DNA of 36,253 nucleotides from Planctomycetota bacterium. Its GTDB lineage: Bacteria; Planctomycetota; MHYJ01; JACPRB01. Under the pieces are notes generated by a model. The model made no database searches. It was not told the origin of the DNA and was given only the letters and a program-made list of their open reading frames with translations. Numbering within the stretch: position 1 is the first letter of the stretch; each line of letters begins with the position of its first letter. The stretch covers positions 1-36,253 of the forward strand of contig JACQVR010000035.1 in the NCBI GenBank assembly GCA_016209705.1, given 5' to 3'. Shown piece after piece: positions 17,671-26,310 of the stretch. The position numbers and the translations under genes are program-made.

Positions 17671-19908
17671 TCAGTCCGTCTCTTCGATGCACGTCGCCAA
17701 GACCTCATGGAGGTCGGTGACGCCCTGGAGCACCTTGCGGATCCCGTCCTGCTTCAACAGCGTCAAGCCCCGGGCGCGGGCCGCCTGACGGATGGCGCTC
17801 GCCTCCGAGCGCTTCTGGATGAGGCCGCGGATTTCCGGCGTCACGACGAGCAGCTCGTGGATCCCGGCCCGTCCCTTGTAGCCCGTCTTGTAGCAGGCGT
17901 CGCAGCCGGCGGCGCGGGCCAGCGTCCTTTCCGCGCGGCCGGCGCTCCAGGCGTCGAAGGCGGCCGGATCGCCATAGTGCCGGCGCAGCACGTCGCGTTC
18001 CTCGTCGCCGGCGGCCACGGTTTCCCGACATGAGGCGCACAGCCGCCGCACCAACCGCTGCGCCAGCACGGCGCGCAGCGAGTCGCCGAACGCGAAGGGA
18101 TCGAGGCCCATTTCCAGCAAGCGCGTGATCGTCTCCGGCGCGCTGTTCGTGTGCAACGTCGAGAGCACGAGATGACCGGTCAGCGAGGCCTCGATGGCCG
18201 CGTCCGCCGTCTCCCGATCGCGGATCTCGCCGATCATGATGATGTCGGGGTCCAGACGCAGAAACGCGCGTAGCGCCCGCTCGAACGTGAACCCGATCTT
18301 GGGGTGGATCTGCACCTGCCGGACCCGCTCCTGGGTGATTTCGATGGGATCTTCCGCGGCCCAGATCTTGACTTCCGGATTCTTGAGGTGGCCCAACGCC
18401 GCGTGCAAGGTGGTCGTCTTTCCGGAACCGGTCGGACCGACGCACAGCACGATTCCATGGGGCTGTTCGATCGCCTTACGGAAGCGTTCCAAGTTCTCCG
18501 GTTCCATGCCAAGGTCGGCCAGCGGCAAGGCCTCCGTCTGAGGCAGGATGCGCATCACCACGTCTTCGAAGCCGTAGGTGGTCGGCATGACGGCCACGCG
18601 AAGATCGATCTTGCGGCCGACCGGATCGCGCATCCGGATCTTGCCGTCCTGCGGGAGGCGGTGCTCCGCGATGTCCAGTTGGCTCATGATCTTCAGTCGC
18701 GATACGACCGAGCGCGCGATGGGATTCTGGATGATGAGGTGATCGTGGCAGATGCCGTCGATGCGGAAGCGGATGATGAGGCCGCCGTTTTCCAGCGTTT
18801 CGAAGTGGATGTCCGAGGCGGCGGCGTCGATCGCCGTCTGGATGACGCCGTTCACCAGCCGGACCGTTTCGGAGTCGATCTGGACGGCTTCACCGATTTC
18901 GTCCGCGCGCTCCGCCAGCTCCCACGTTCCCTCGGGGAGAGGCGCCGGGGCCGTGGCGGGTTCCGGAACCGGCGCCTGCGCCGGGGCCGATTCCACGGCG
19001 GGCGGGCCGAGCACCTGGTCCAGCGCGGCGAGGATGTCTTCGCGCACGGCGACGCTGAGCGAGAGATGCGCGTCGCCGAATCGGCGGCGGAGATCGTCGA
19101 GCAGCGTGAGATTGCGCGGATTCGACACGACGACGTCGAGCGTCTTGCCTTTCAGCGCGACCGGCAGGACGGCGTTCGATCGCAGAAAGTCGGCCGAAAA
19201 GCCGCGCAGAGGGTCGGCGGAAAGGGGAGGAGCGGGGTTCGGCACGAACGGGCGCTCGAAGTGCTCGGCCAGGCTGCGGCCGAGGTCGGTTTTGTCGATC
19301 CCGGACGCCAAGAGCATCGCCTCGACCGACTTTCCCTCCAAGGCGGCGCGCTCGCGCGCGTCGCGCAGCGCCTCGGGCGTGAGCAGATTCGTTTCGAGAA
19401 GATAGTCGTAGGGCGACGAGCGGATCGTGATGCGCAGAAGCGTCTGGAGGCGGCGCGTGATCGCGCGCGCCAGGCTTTCGAGCGTCCGCAGGCGCGCCTC
19501 GTCGACGACGGCGTTGGGAACGGCGTTGATCATTTCGACGACGCCGAGCAGGTCGCCGGGACTGAGCAGGGGGAGGGCGACGACGTAGTTCCGTTGGGGC
19601 GGGTCCCCCATCCAGGCGAACGCCTGATGGCGCGTCATGGCGGCATACCCGGCGACGCTGGAGGGGTCGATGGGGACGCGCAGCTCGCGGGTGTCCTTGT
19701 CTTCCGGTAGCGGGCAATACAGTTCGTCGCTCAACGTGTCGCGGAGGTACACGCGCACGGCCGAAGCATCCATCAGCGCGGCGAGGTTCCGGCAGATGGG
19801 GCCGGAGAGATCGTCGAAGTCCGCCTTGGCGATGGCCGCCGCGAGCTTGGCGGCGGCCTCGTCCGGCGCGACCTTTTTGCCGATCGACTTGGTGCGGGTC
19901 GTGGGCAT
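17671..19908 (-). CDS. GAF-MshEN-GspE/PilB type IV pilus or type II secretion ATPase
   Basis: A 745-residue hexameric motor ATPase. Residues about 20-160 look like a GAF domain (DASAVRVYLRD, YVVALPLLSPGDLLGVVEMIN). Residues about 165-300 are MshEN-like, a module that can bind c-di-GMP. A Pro/Ala linker (about 301-326) follows. The ATPase begins near VNGVIQTAIDAAASDIHFE. Walker A is GPTGSGKTTT (491-500), the Walker B/Asp region is RLDPDIIMIGEIRD, the His box is SLTGHLVLSTLHTN, and the zinc Cys pairs are CASC and CDAC with YKTGYKGR. Usual PilB/GspE lack the GAF part, so pilus assembly or secretion may be gated by two sensory domains. No other pilus genes are in the window. Confidence 0.92.
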   Translation of the reverse strand: MPTTRTKSIGKKVAPDEAAAKLAAAIAKADFDDLSGPICRNLAALMDASAVRVYLRDTLSDELYCPLPEDKDTRELRVPIDPSSVAGYAAMTRHQAFAWMGDPPQRNYVVALPLLSPGDLLGVVEMINAVPNAVVDEARLRTLESLARAITRRLQTLLRITIRSSPYDYLLETNLLTPEALRDARERAALEGKSVEAMLLASGIDKTDLGRSLAEHFERPFVPNPAPPLSADPLRGFSADFLRSNAVLPVALKGKTLDVVVSNPRNLTLLDDLRRRFGDAHLSLSVAVREDILAALDQVLGPPAVESAPAQAPVPEPATAPAPLPEGTWELAERADEIGEAVQIDSETVRLVNGVIQTAIDAAASDIHFETLENGGLIIRFRIDGICHDHLIIQNPIARSVVSRLKIMSQLDIAEHRLPQDGKIRMRDPVGRKIDLRVAVMPTTYGFEDVVMRILPQTEALPLADLGMEPENLERFRKAIEQPHGIVLCVGPTGSGKTTTLHAALGHLKNPEVKIWAAEDPIEITQERVRQVQIHPKIGFTFERALRAFLRLDPDIIMIGEIRDRETADAAIEASLTGHLVLSTLHTNSAPETITRLLEMGLDPFAFGDSLRAVLAQRLVRRLCASCRETVAAGDEERDVLRRHYGDPAAFDAWSAGRAERTLARAAGCDACYKTGYKGRAGIHELLVVTPEIRGLIQKRSEASAIRQAARARGLTLLKQDGIRKVLQGVTDLHEVLATCIEETD

Positions 19909-19983
19909 TGAGGGCTCCTACCTGAACCGGAATCATTCTACCCGGCCGGCGGGTTCTTTTCCCCCGTCGACCCGAAATTCGGG

Positions 19984-20012
19984 TTGACATGTGAATAACA
20001 TGTGAATATGCT
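19984..20012 (+). promoter_or_regulatory. Promoter with tandem operator for fitAB-type operon
   Basis: A perfect -35 TTGACA (19984-19989) and a -10-like TATGCT (20007-20012) are 17 bases apart. An 11-base unit, ACATGTGAATA, is repeated exactly in tandem (19987-19997 and 19998-20008) and overlaps both boxes; each copy contains the palindrome ACATGT. Start of transcription would fall about at ATG 20019, predicting a leaderless message. Antitoxin autorepression is inferred. Confidence 0.75.
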
Positions 20013-20018
20013 AAATGC

Positions 20019-20249
20019 ATGTCCGCCATGATCCAGATCCGCAACGTACCCGACGACCTGCACCGCCGCCTGAAGGCGCGGGCGGCGATGGCCGGAATGT
20101 CCCTTTCGGATTACCTGCTTTCCGAGATTCGCCACGTCGCGGAACGGCCGACGATCCAGGAAGTGCGGGAGCGGTTGGCGACCCGCGAGAGCTCCACTCC
20201 CAAACCGACCCCGGCGTACGCCGTGCGCGCGGAGCGGGACCGGCGATGA
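20019..20249 (+). CDS. FitA/VapB-type ribbon-helix-helix antitoxin
   Basis: A 76-residue antitoxin. The ribbon IQIRNVPDDLHRRLKARAAMAGMSLSDYLLSEI is the FitA-like DNA-binding fold. The C-terminus (TIQEVRERLATRES...) is the toxin-binding tail. Two starts are possible: ATG 20019, at the predicted transcript 5' end, and ATG 20028. No SD precedes either, consistent with leaderless translation from 20019. The stop overlaps the toxin start (ATGA). It should repress its own operon through the 11-base tandem repeats upstream. Confidence 0.88.
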   Translation: MSAMIQIRNVPDDLHRRLKARAAMAGMSLSDYLLSEIRHVAERPTIQEVRERLATRESSTPKPTPAYAVRAERDRR

Positions 20250-20638
20250 TCGTCGTCGACGCCTCGGCCCTCCTCGATGTTCTGCTCCGCACCCCCGACG
20301 CGGCGAAGGTTGAGGCGAAGATCTTCCGTTCCGCGGAAACCCTGCACGCGCCGCACTTGATCGATGTGGAGATCGCGCAGGTTCTGCGACGATACGTCGC
20401 CCGGAGGGAAGTAGCCGAGCGCCGGGGACGGGAAGCGATCCAGGACCTCGCGGACTTTCCCCTGACGCGCTACCCGCACACGGTATTTCTTCCCGGAATC
20501 TGGCGGATGTGCGGCCACCTGACGGCGTACGACGCCGCTTATGTATGTCTGGCGGAGGCTTTGGGAGCGCCTTTGATCACTCGGGACGCCCGGCTCTCCG
20601 GCGCCCGCGGCCACAAGGCTCGGATCGTCGTGGTCTAA
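20246..20638 (+). CDS. VapC/FitB-type PIN-domain toxin ribonuclease
   Basis: A 130-residue PIN domain with all four acidic positions: Asp5 in VVDASALL, Glu42 in LIDVEIAQVLRR, Asp96 in TAYDAAYVCLAEALG and Asp114 in LITRDARL. These coordinate Mg for endoribonuclease cleavage, usually of tRNA or rRNA in this family. The ATG overlaps the antitoxin stop, giving coupled synthesis. The gene is intact and of normal length. Confidence 0.9.
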   Translation: MIVVDASALLDVLLRTPDAAKVEAKIFRSAETLHAPHLIDVEIAQVLRRYVARREVAERRGREAIQDLADFPLTRYPHTVFLPGIWRMCGHLTAYDAAYVCLAEALGAPLITRDARLSGARGHKARIVVV

Positions 20639-20751
20639 CCGCGAGACACGGCGCCATCCCGCCATCCGAGCCGTTTCTGGGTTACGACTCCTTTGATCTT
20701 TCCGATCTCGTGGATCTCCCTGGAGAAGACTTTGATGAGCAGACCTCTTGA

Positions 20752-21168
20752 ACGACCATTCAAGCCAACTGGTATGGATTCGGCGACGAGCGGCCCCCCC
20801 GCGTCTCGTATGAATGGGCGATCGGCACCACGCCGGGTGGGGCGGACGTTCAGGATTGGAGGGATGTTCGTTGGGCTACCTCCGCGTCGAACGGCGCGTT
20901 GAACCTGCACGTCGGAAACTATTATTACGTCAGCGTCCGGGCCACCAGCGAGTCCGGTTTCACCTCGGCGGTGGCCGTCAGAGACGGCGTGGTGCCGGTA
21001 TTTTCCGGGACGGAAGGGGGAGGGGGAGGCGGCGGCAATGACTGTGGAGGCCCTGACCACTACGCGGTCAGCGCGGGAAGCGGCGGCGGTTGCGGCTCGG
21101 TGGGTCTGGATTGGCTGCTCCTCATGGCGCTTTCAGGGCTGGCCCGCCGCCTAACCTTGCTATTTTAG
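20752..21168 (+). pseudogene. 3' fragment of Fn3-like surface protein with sorting tail
   Basis: After an in-frame TGA at 20749-20751 the frame reads QANWYGFGDERPPRVSYEWAIG, then DVQDW and YYYVSVRATSESGFTSA, one fibronectin-III-like repeat matching the fragment at 119-415. A Gly-rich linker leads to GSGGGCGSVGLDWLLLMALSGLARRL, a complete Gly-Cys + hydrophobic + Arg C-terminal signal of the MYXO-CTERM kind. No start codon or SD fits, so this is the orphaned 3' end of a large exported protein. The 110 bases before it, after the toxin gene, hold nothing recognisable. Confidence 0.7.
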
Positions 21169-21199
21169 AAATCGCGACATCCCATAGGCTGAGCGATTT

Positions 21200-21682
21200 C
21201 TATCCGCAGCATTTCTTGAATTTCTTGCCGCTTCCGCAGGGGCAGGGATCGTTGCGGCCGATCGACGGCGCCGCGCGGCGGACCGGCGGAACGCGCAATC
21301 CCCCTTGAGGACTGCATCGTTCCCGGTAAGAGGGCCCCAGCGCGCGGACGAACGCGGCCAGCGATCGCCCGCCGCCGAGCCGTCCCTGGTCCTGCAGCGT
21401 TTCGAGGAACGCCGCCACGATGTCGGGGACGCGCGCGCGAGGATCGGCCGGCAGATCCAAGAGCGGCATCTTTTCCAGCATCGCGGCCCGTGCGCCCGCC
21501 TCGCCGACGGAATCCGGGGTCACATCCTCCGCCGCGCACGCCGATTTGAGGAACTCGGTCGCGACCGACACCGCGGCCTCCTTTTCGTCCGGCGCCAATA
21601 GTTCGTACGCCGCCGTCTCGGCGAAGTCCGCGGCCCACGTCTCGATGCGCTCGGCCTCGAAGGGGGAGAGCATTCTTTCCAT
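21200..21682 (-). CDS. SEC-C motif protein
   Basis: A 160-residue soluble protein ending in [20 protein letters not shown], the SEC-C zinc-binding motif of SecA C-termini and YecA/YchJ-like proteins. The remaining 140 residues are helical and Ala/Glu-rich ([30 protein letters not shown]) and I do not recognise them. Starts at 21682 or 21673 are both possible; neither has a strong SD. A role in translation or export quality control is only a family-level guess. Confidence 0.8.
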   Translation of the reverse strand: MERMLSPFEAERIETWAADFAETAAYELLAPDEKEAAVSVATEFLKSACAAEDVTPDSVGEAGARAAMLEKMPLLDLPADPRARVPDIVAAFLETLQDQGRLGGGRSLAAFVRALGPSYRERCSPQGGLRVPPVRRAAPSIGRNDPCPCGSGKKFKKCCG

Positions 21683-21694
21683 TCTACCGAGGCG

Positions 21695-21729
21695 GTGTTA
21701 CAAAAACATTTGAAAACTTATCGTAACAC
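21695..21729. repeat. 35-nt dyad, copy 1 (GTGTTAC-N21-GTAACAC)
   Basis: A perfect 7-bp inverted repeat around a 21-nt A/T-rich spacer, just upstream of the SEC-C gene. It matches copy 2 at 22242-22276 at 29 of 35 positions, including both arms. It is strikingly AT-rich in a GC-rich background. Confidence 0.7.
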
Positions 21730-21905
21730 CCCTCCCTCTCGGCGCCGGGGGGGCCGGAATTTTTCCCACGGGCGACCTTAATTCAGCTCCCGTCACGCAT
21801 AATTAGGGAAGCGGGAAGTCGCGGCGCGATGTCCGGTTTCAGGAGACCCGGAGACGGCGCGCCGTCACTGTAAGCTGATCCAGTCCGTCATAAGAGAGCC
21901 GGCCG

Positions 21906-22150
21906 TCAGTGGGAATCCAGTCGATACCGCACCAACCCCGAACCCATCGAAATCCGTTCGATGCGGAACGGGCGGCCGAGAACCTCGGAGCGCCGCCATC
22001 CTTCGGCGTCCGGCCGCGCCTCTTCGAACACCTGCGCGCCGCGGCGATGGATTTCAAACGCGAGCGGAACGACGCCAGGTCGCGCAGGGCGCCCGGAATG
22101 CGCACGCCCTCCGGATGGATGAGAATCGACGGCCCTTCCCTACGCTTCAT
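21906..22150 (-). pseudogene. Uma2-family endonuclease relic (middle deleted)
   Basis: From ATG 22150 the frame gives ILIHPEGVRIPGALRDLASFR, the N-terminus of Uma2 (DUF820) proteins, which are PD-(D/E)XK-like and found in large paralogous sets in Planctomycetota and cyanobacteria. Near 22050 the frame changes and continues VFEEARPDAEGWRRSEVLGRPFRIER to a stop at 21906, the usual Uma2 C-terminus. About 120 residues holding the nuclease core are missing. The relic lies between the two 35-nt dyads; I see nothing else in 21730-22241. Confidence 0.65.
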
Positions 22151-22241
22151 GATAGAACCGAATCGGGCGGACGATCGAGTCGGGCTTCCCGGGCCGGTTG
22201 AGGCTTCTTGGCCAGGAGTGGCCACGCTTCCACAGGGATGG

Positions 22242-22276
22242 GTGTTACAAAAAGTTTTCAAAATATATTGTAACAC
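22242..22276. repeat. 35-nt dyad, copy 2 (GTGTTAC-N21-GTAACAC)
   Basis: The same arms and the same 21-nt spacing as copy 1, with a similar A/T-rich centre. It abuts the 3' end of hflC so closely that its last base touches the stop codon. It contains no GC stem and no position-specific T run that would make it a normal terminator. Confidence 0.7.
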
Positions 22277-23253
22277 TACCGCTTCTGCAACCCCTGCTTG
22301 AAGAGCTTGAGGAAGTCGGAATCGGTGGACAGGATGAAGTGCGCGCCGGCGCCGAGGGACTTGTCGTACGCCTCCAGCGTCCGCACGAATTCGTAGAAAT
22401 CAGGGTCCTGGCCCAGCGTCTCCGCGTAGATCCCGTACGCCTCCGCCTCCGCCTTTCCTTTGATCTCCTGCACCTTGCGGTACGCGTCGGACTCGATCTG
22501 CTGCTGGTCGCGGCTGACCTTCCCCTGGATCTTGGCCTGCTCGCCCTTTCCTACGGACCGGATTTTCTGGGCGATCCGCTGGCGCTCGGAAATCATCCGT
22601 TGGAAAACGACCTGCTCCACGTTCTTCTCGTACGAGATCCGCCGGAGCTGCACGTCCACCGTGGTGATCCCGAACTCGGCCAGCTCGTTGCGCGCCCGCA
22701 CGGCGATCATGTCGCTCAGCTGCTCCCGGCCGACCTGGACCCGCTCGATCTCTCCGATCACCTCTTCCTCCACGACGATGCCGTCTTGGGCGGGGCGGCG
22801 CTTGCGCTCCTCGATCGTGTCGAGAATGGTGTTGGTGTTCCGCACCGCCTCCACGAGATTGTGATTGGAGATGATGTCGCGGCAGATCCCGTCGAGGACG
22901 GCGTCGAGCCGCGACTTGGCCCCGTTCTCGTTTTGGACCGTCTGGATGAACTTCAGCGGATCCGTGATCTTCCATCGGGCGGTCGTATCGACGATGATGT
23001 ATTTCTTGTCCTTGGTCGGGATCTGGTTGGGAAATCCGTCCCACCTCAAAATCCGCCGGTCGAGCTCGCGCACGTCCTGAAGGAACGGCAATTTGAAGTG
23101 AAGCCCGGCCTCGGTGATCGGCTGCCCGACAGGCCTCCCGAATTGCGTGATGATGACTTGGCGGCCTTCCTCCACGATGAACGCGGAAGAGACGAGGAAG
23201 GAGAGCGACACCACGGCGCCAACCAGAATCGCCACCAAAGCGCGCGGCCTCAT
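22276..23253 (-). CDS. hflC: HflC, SPFH-domain modulator of FtsH protease
   Basis: A 325-residue membrane protein. One N-terminal transmembrane segment (ALVAILVGAVVSLSFLVSSAF) precedes the SPFH/band-7 domain (VEEGRQVIITQFGRPVG, GLHFKLPFLQDV, KYIIVDTTARWKITDP). The C-terminal coiled coil runs KIQGKVSRDQQQIESDAYRKVQEIKGKAEAEAYGIYAET, with ending FYEFVRTLEAYDKSLG and FILSTDSDFLKLF, all typical of HflC. It forms the HflKC cage around FtsH in the inner membrane. The start overlaps the hflK stop (ATGA). Confidence 0.95.
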   Translation of the reverse strand: MRPRALVAILVGAVVSLSFLVSSAFIVEEGRQVIITQFGRPVGQPITEAGLHFKLPFLQDVRELDRRILRWDGFPNQIPTKDKKYIIVDTTARWKITDPLKFIQTVQNENGAKSRLDAVLDGICRDIISNHNLVEAVRNTNTILDTIEERKRRPAQDGIVVEEEVIGEIERVQVGREQLSDMIAVRARNELAEFGITTVDVQLRRISYEKNVEQVVFQRMISERQRIAQKIRSVGKGEQAKIQGKVSRDQQQIESDAYRKVQEIKGKAEAEAYGIYAETLGQDPDFYEFVRTLEAYDKSLGAGAHFILSTDSDFLKLFKQGLQKR

Positions 23254-24266
23254 CTTCCCTCCTTGAGCTTCGGCCGCTCGGGCGCGTCAAAGATGGGGAG
23301 GAGTCCCTTCAAATCGCCGTCGACGATCGTGATCCGCTGGAACCGTTCGTACAATTTTTCCATCGTTTCGAGGTAGAGCCGCCGGCGGGTGACCTCCGGC
23401 GCCTTGCGGTATTCGGAGAGCAGCATGCGGAATTTCTCGGAGTCGCCCCGGGCGCGGTTCAGCGCGGCGGCGGCATATCCTTCCGCCATCGAGATCTGTT
23501 CTTCGGCCTGGCCGCGCGCCTTCGGGATGATCTCGTTATAGACGCGCTCGGCCTGATTGATCATCTGCTCCTGCTCCTGCTTGGCGGCGTTGACGTCGTT
23601 GAACGACGGCTTGACCAGCTCGGGAGGATTGACGTCCTGGAGCTTGACCGACACGATGCGCACCCCCATGTCGTAGCGGTCCAGCGCCTCCTGGGTCAGG
23701 CGCTGGGCTTCCGACGCGACCTCGACGCGCCCGATGGTGAGCACGTCGTTGACCAGGCGGTCTCCCACGACGCGGCGCATGACGGCCTGGGAGATGTCGC
23801 GGACGTTGCGGACCGGGTTGTTGGCATGAAAGAGATAGCTCTTGGGGTCCGAAATCTGGAACTGGACGATCCATTCGACGTCCGCGACGTTGAGATCGCC
23901 CGTCAGCATCAACGATTCATCATCGAATCGATCGTGCGCATAGGCGGTGCGTTCCCCGCGCGTGCTCTCGGTGCGGAAGCCGAATTCCTCCTGGAGCACG
24001 CGCTCGGTCGGCAGCTTGATCGCCCGATCGATCCAGAACGGAAGTTTGAAATGGAGGCCCGGGCCCGTCGTTTCCGAATATCTCCCCAGCCGAAGGAGGA
24101 CGGCTTCTTCATCAGGCTCCACGGTATAAAAGGAAGTAAGGGCTCCCACGAGGACGGCGATTGCGGGTAAGACCCAACTGTATTTCGCGAACCGGAATGA
24201 ACGAAAAGCCCGGCGGATGCGTTCGCGCGCCTGTTCCCATTCCAGATTGTAGTCGTCCCGGGTCAT
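23250..24266 (-). CDS. hflK: HflK, SPFH-domain modulator of FtsH protease
   Basis: A 338-residue partner of HflC. ATG 24266 (MTRDDYNLEW) is chosen because the longer open frame upstream has no plausible protein character. TM segment YSWVLPAIAVLVGALTSFYTV is followed by VEPDEEAVLLRLGRYSETTGPGLHFKLPFWID, LTGDLNVADVEWIVQFQISDP and VKLQDVNPPELVKPSFNDVNAAKQEQEQ, all HflK hallmarks. It lacks the long Gly-rich N-terminus of the E. coli protein. Two-gene operon with hflC downstream. Confidence 0.95.
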   Translation of the reverse strand: MTRDDYNLEWEQARERIRRAFRSFRFAKYSWVLPAIAVLVGALTSFYTVEPDEEAVLLRLGRYSETTGPGLHFKLPFWIDRAIKLPTERVLQEEFGFRTESTRGERTAYAHDRFDDESLMLTGDLNVADVEWIVQFQISDPKSYLFHANNPVRNVRDISQAVMRRVVGDRLVNDVLTIGRVEVASEAQRLTQEALDRYDMGVRIVSVKLQDVNPPELVKPSFNDVNAAKQEQEQMINQAERVYNEIIPKARGQAEEQISMAEGYAAAALNRARGDSEKFRMLLSEYRKAPEVTRRRLYLETMEKLYERFQRITIVDGDLKGLLPIFDAPERPKLKEGR

Positions 24267-24372
24267 CGCATGCTCGGTCGCGTCCCACGCCCGATGCGAT
24301 CCGTATTCTACCGGCGCCGGGTCCGCGCGCAAGCCGCAAAGGACGCCGCCGTGACGAATTTCAAGCGCCGCA

Positions 24373-24801
24373 TCATGACGACGCCTTGCTCTTGAAGATA
24401 AAGGCATCCAAGGACGCTCGGCCCGGTCCGGCCAGCATCAAAAGCAGGGCGAGGGAGAAATAGACGAGGGCGGGCTCAAAGGTGGCTCCGCTCCCGACAA
24501 ACGGATCCCCCCGGGAGATGTGCGTGAAGGCGGCCACGGCCATCGTGCACGACAGCCCGAACGACGCCAGCGGGACGAGCAGCCCGGCGATCAGCGCGAT
24601 GCCGCCGCCGAACTCCGACAAAGCGGCGAGCGCCTGAAGGCTTCCCGGGATCGACGCGCCCTCGCCCATCCATCCGAAAGGGTTCTGGATCTTGCCCCAT
24701 CCGTGAAGCACGAACGCCGTTCCCATGACCACGCGGACCATCAGCAGACCCGCGGACGCCCGCAGGCCGACTCGCGGGGGCACGAAGAGTCGCTGAATCA
24801 T
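24373..24801 (-). CDS. DoxX-family membrane protein
   Basis: A 142-residue protein with four membrane segments. It has the DoxX signature MVRVVMGTAFVLHGWGKIQNPFGWMG near the start, then LSEFGGGIALIAGLLVPLASFGL and ALVYFSLALLLMLAGPGRASLDAF. ATG 24801 has AGGAGG and AAGGGA upstream. Family members associate with thiol redox or quinone metabolism, but the precise reaction is unknown. It lies 106 bases upstream of hflK on the same strand. Confidence 0.9.
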   Translation of the reverse strand: MIQRLFVPPRVGLRASAGLLMVRVVMGTAFVLHGWGKIQNPFGWMGEGASIPGSLQALAALSEFGGGIALIAGLLVPLASFGLSCTMAVAAFTHISRGDPFVGSGATFEPALVYFSLALLLMLAGPGRASLDAFIFKSKASS

Positions 24802-24939
24802 GCTTCCCTTTCCTCCTGTGCGTGGCTCGTCACATAGTACCTCTTTTGACGCCACAGTCTCCGCACTTTCGCGGTCAACTTCCGATCCATAGCGTATCAT
24901 GACCCTCCTGCTGGAGCAGCGTCGATCTGTCATTTTCGC

Positions 24940-24985
24940 GACTTCGGACATGGGACTTTGGACATCGGACTTCGGTCTTCCTACA
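24940..24985. repeat. GTCC/GGAC-type intergenic repeat
   Basis: Short direct units CTTCGGACAT, CTTTGGACAT and CTTCGGTC follow one another at the end of the permease gene and overlap its last codons. The same GGAC/GTCC words make the palindrome at 30676-30757. This is a low-complexity intergenic repeat of unknown role. Confidence 0.45.
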
Positions 24986-26309
24986 TCGCCTGCCGGGGGT
25001 CCATCGCGTCCCGCAGGGCGTCGCCCACCAGATTGAAGCATACGACGGTCGCCACGATGGCCAGGCCCGGCAGCGTCGCGATCCACCAGGCCGTCGCCAG
25101 CACGTCGCTTCCGTCGTTGACGATGTTCCCCCACGTGGGGACCGGCGGTTTCACGCCCATGCCCAGAAACGAGAGCGCCGCTTCGACGAGGATGGTATCG
25201 CCCACGCGCAAGGTGGCCGCCACGATCACCGGCGCCAGCGCGTTGGGCATCAGATGGCGGAACATGATCCGATGCCAGCGCGCCCCGACGGCCCGCGCCG
25301 CCGAGGCGAAGTCGAGTTCCTTCAGCTTCAGGAATTCCGCCCGCACCAGCCGCGAGACGCCCATCCAGCCCGTGGCGCCCAGGATCAGCACCACCGTGAA
25401 AATCCCCGCGCCCTGATAGACGCTGATGATCAGGAGCAGCAGCAGCAGCCGCGGAAAGGCGAGCAGGATGTCCACGAAGCGCATGATCGCGCCGTCCACG
25501 ACGCCGCCGAAATATCCCGCCGCCGCTCCAAACAAAATGCCGAGCGAGACCGCGACCGCCATGGCGGCGAACCCGATGGTCAGCGAGATGCGGCTCCCGT
25601 AGATGATCCGGCTCAGCAGATCCCTTCCGTTGCGGTCCGTGCCGATCAGATGAAATTCGGCGCGATAAGGGATTTGCCGATCGCCGACGCGCAACGTCCG
25701 GATCCGCCCGGCGTCGCGCGACCATCCTCCTGCGGGTTCGCCCAAATCCTCGAGGGCGATCTCCTTCGGCCGGAATTCCGGGCCGCGCTCCAGAATCAGG
25801 CGGTCTCCTTCGATCCGGTAAGCCAGCGCGTAGCGTTCTCCGGCGCGGATATCCCCGAACACATAGACCGTGTCGCCGGGCGCCCGGTATTTGTTGACGG
25901 CCGTATCGCGGGGAATGGCGTTGGGATCGTACGGCGCCAGCACGGGACAGAGAAACGCGACCATGTAGATGAATCCGAGCAGGATGATGCCCCAGACGCC
26001 GCGCGGCCGCTCCCGAAACGTGTGGAAGGCCAGTCCCCAAACGCTCATTCCTTCGCGCGCCGGAGGTGCAACGCGCCAGCGCAGTTCCCGATGCGCCAGC
26101 CCCACGAGCAACGGGCAGAAGAGGACGAGAAAGCCGAGCGCCACGGCATGCTCCACCGTCGGGTCCACGGCCGCCCGGCAGACGGCGTCGAACCGCCCGA
26201 TCACGACCGCCAGCCACGTCGCGAAGAAAAGAAGGTAGACGGCGCCCGCCGCGACGTAGCCGCGGCGAAGATGCCCCAGGCCCGGAGGCAGGCTATCCGT
26301 CCAGCGCAT
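24981..26309 (-). CDS. ABC peptide/nickel-type permease, DppC/OppC family, with insertion
   Basis: A 442-residue inner-membrane permease; the family norm is about 300. Two extra N-terminal membrane helices (VAAGAVYLLFFATWLAVVIG; VALGFLVLFCPLLVGLAH) precede the usual first TM (GVWGIILLGFIYMVAFLCPVLAPYDPN). A roughly 100-residue periplasmic insertion follows (YRAPGDTVYVFGDIRAG ... IPYRAEFHLIGTDRNGRDLLSRIIYGSR), placed before the conserved GTDxxGRDLLSR. The ABC-contact EAA loop is present in the second half (AARAVGARWHRIMFRHLMPN). Its ATG lies one base after the hairpin at 26311-26352 and lacks an SD. It works with the DppB-like protein and the binding protein upstream; no ATPase gene is visible in the window. 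Confidence 0.9.
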   Translation of the reverse strand: MRWTDSLPPGLGHLRRGYVAAGAVYLLFFATWLAVVIGRFDAVCRAAVDPTVEHAVALGFLVLFCPLLVGLAHRELRWRVAPPAREGMSVWGLAFHTFRERPRGVWGIILLGFIYMVAFLCPVLAPYDPNAIPRDTAVNKYRAPGDTVYVFGDIRAGERYALAYRIEGDRLILERGPEFRPKEIALEDLGEPAGGWSRDAGRIRTLRVGDRQIPYRAEFHLIGTDRNGRDLLSRIIYGSRISLTIGFAAMAVAVSLGILFGAAAGYFGGVVDGAIMRFVDILLAFPRLLLLLLIISVYQGAGIFTVVLILGATGWMGVSRLVRAEFLKLKELDFASAARAVGARWHRIMFRHLMPNALAPVIVAATLRVGDTILVEAALSFLGMGVKPPVPTWGNIVNDGSDVLATAWWIATLPGLAIVATVVCFNLVGDALRDAMDPRQAM

Positions 26310-26310
26310 T

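Noticed and set aside
18304..19710. Long plus-strand open frame opposite the GspE ATPase
   Set aside because: No motif or SD; fully explained as antisense of a conserved ATPase.
20749..20751. TGA before the second Fn3 fragment as another selenocysteine codon
   Set aside because: Upstream residues do not match a protein family, no Cys is expected in the Fn3 module there, and no SECIS-like hairpin follows.
21695..21729. 35-nt dyad as a Rho-independent terminator
   Set aside because: Arms are only 7 bp and AT-leaning with a 21-nt loop, and no T run follows in the needed place.
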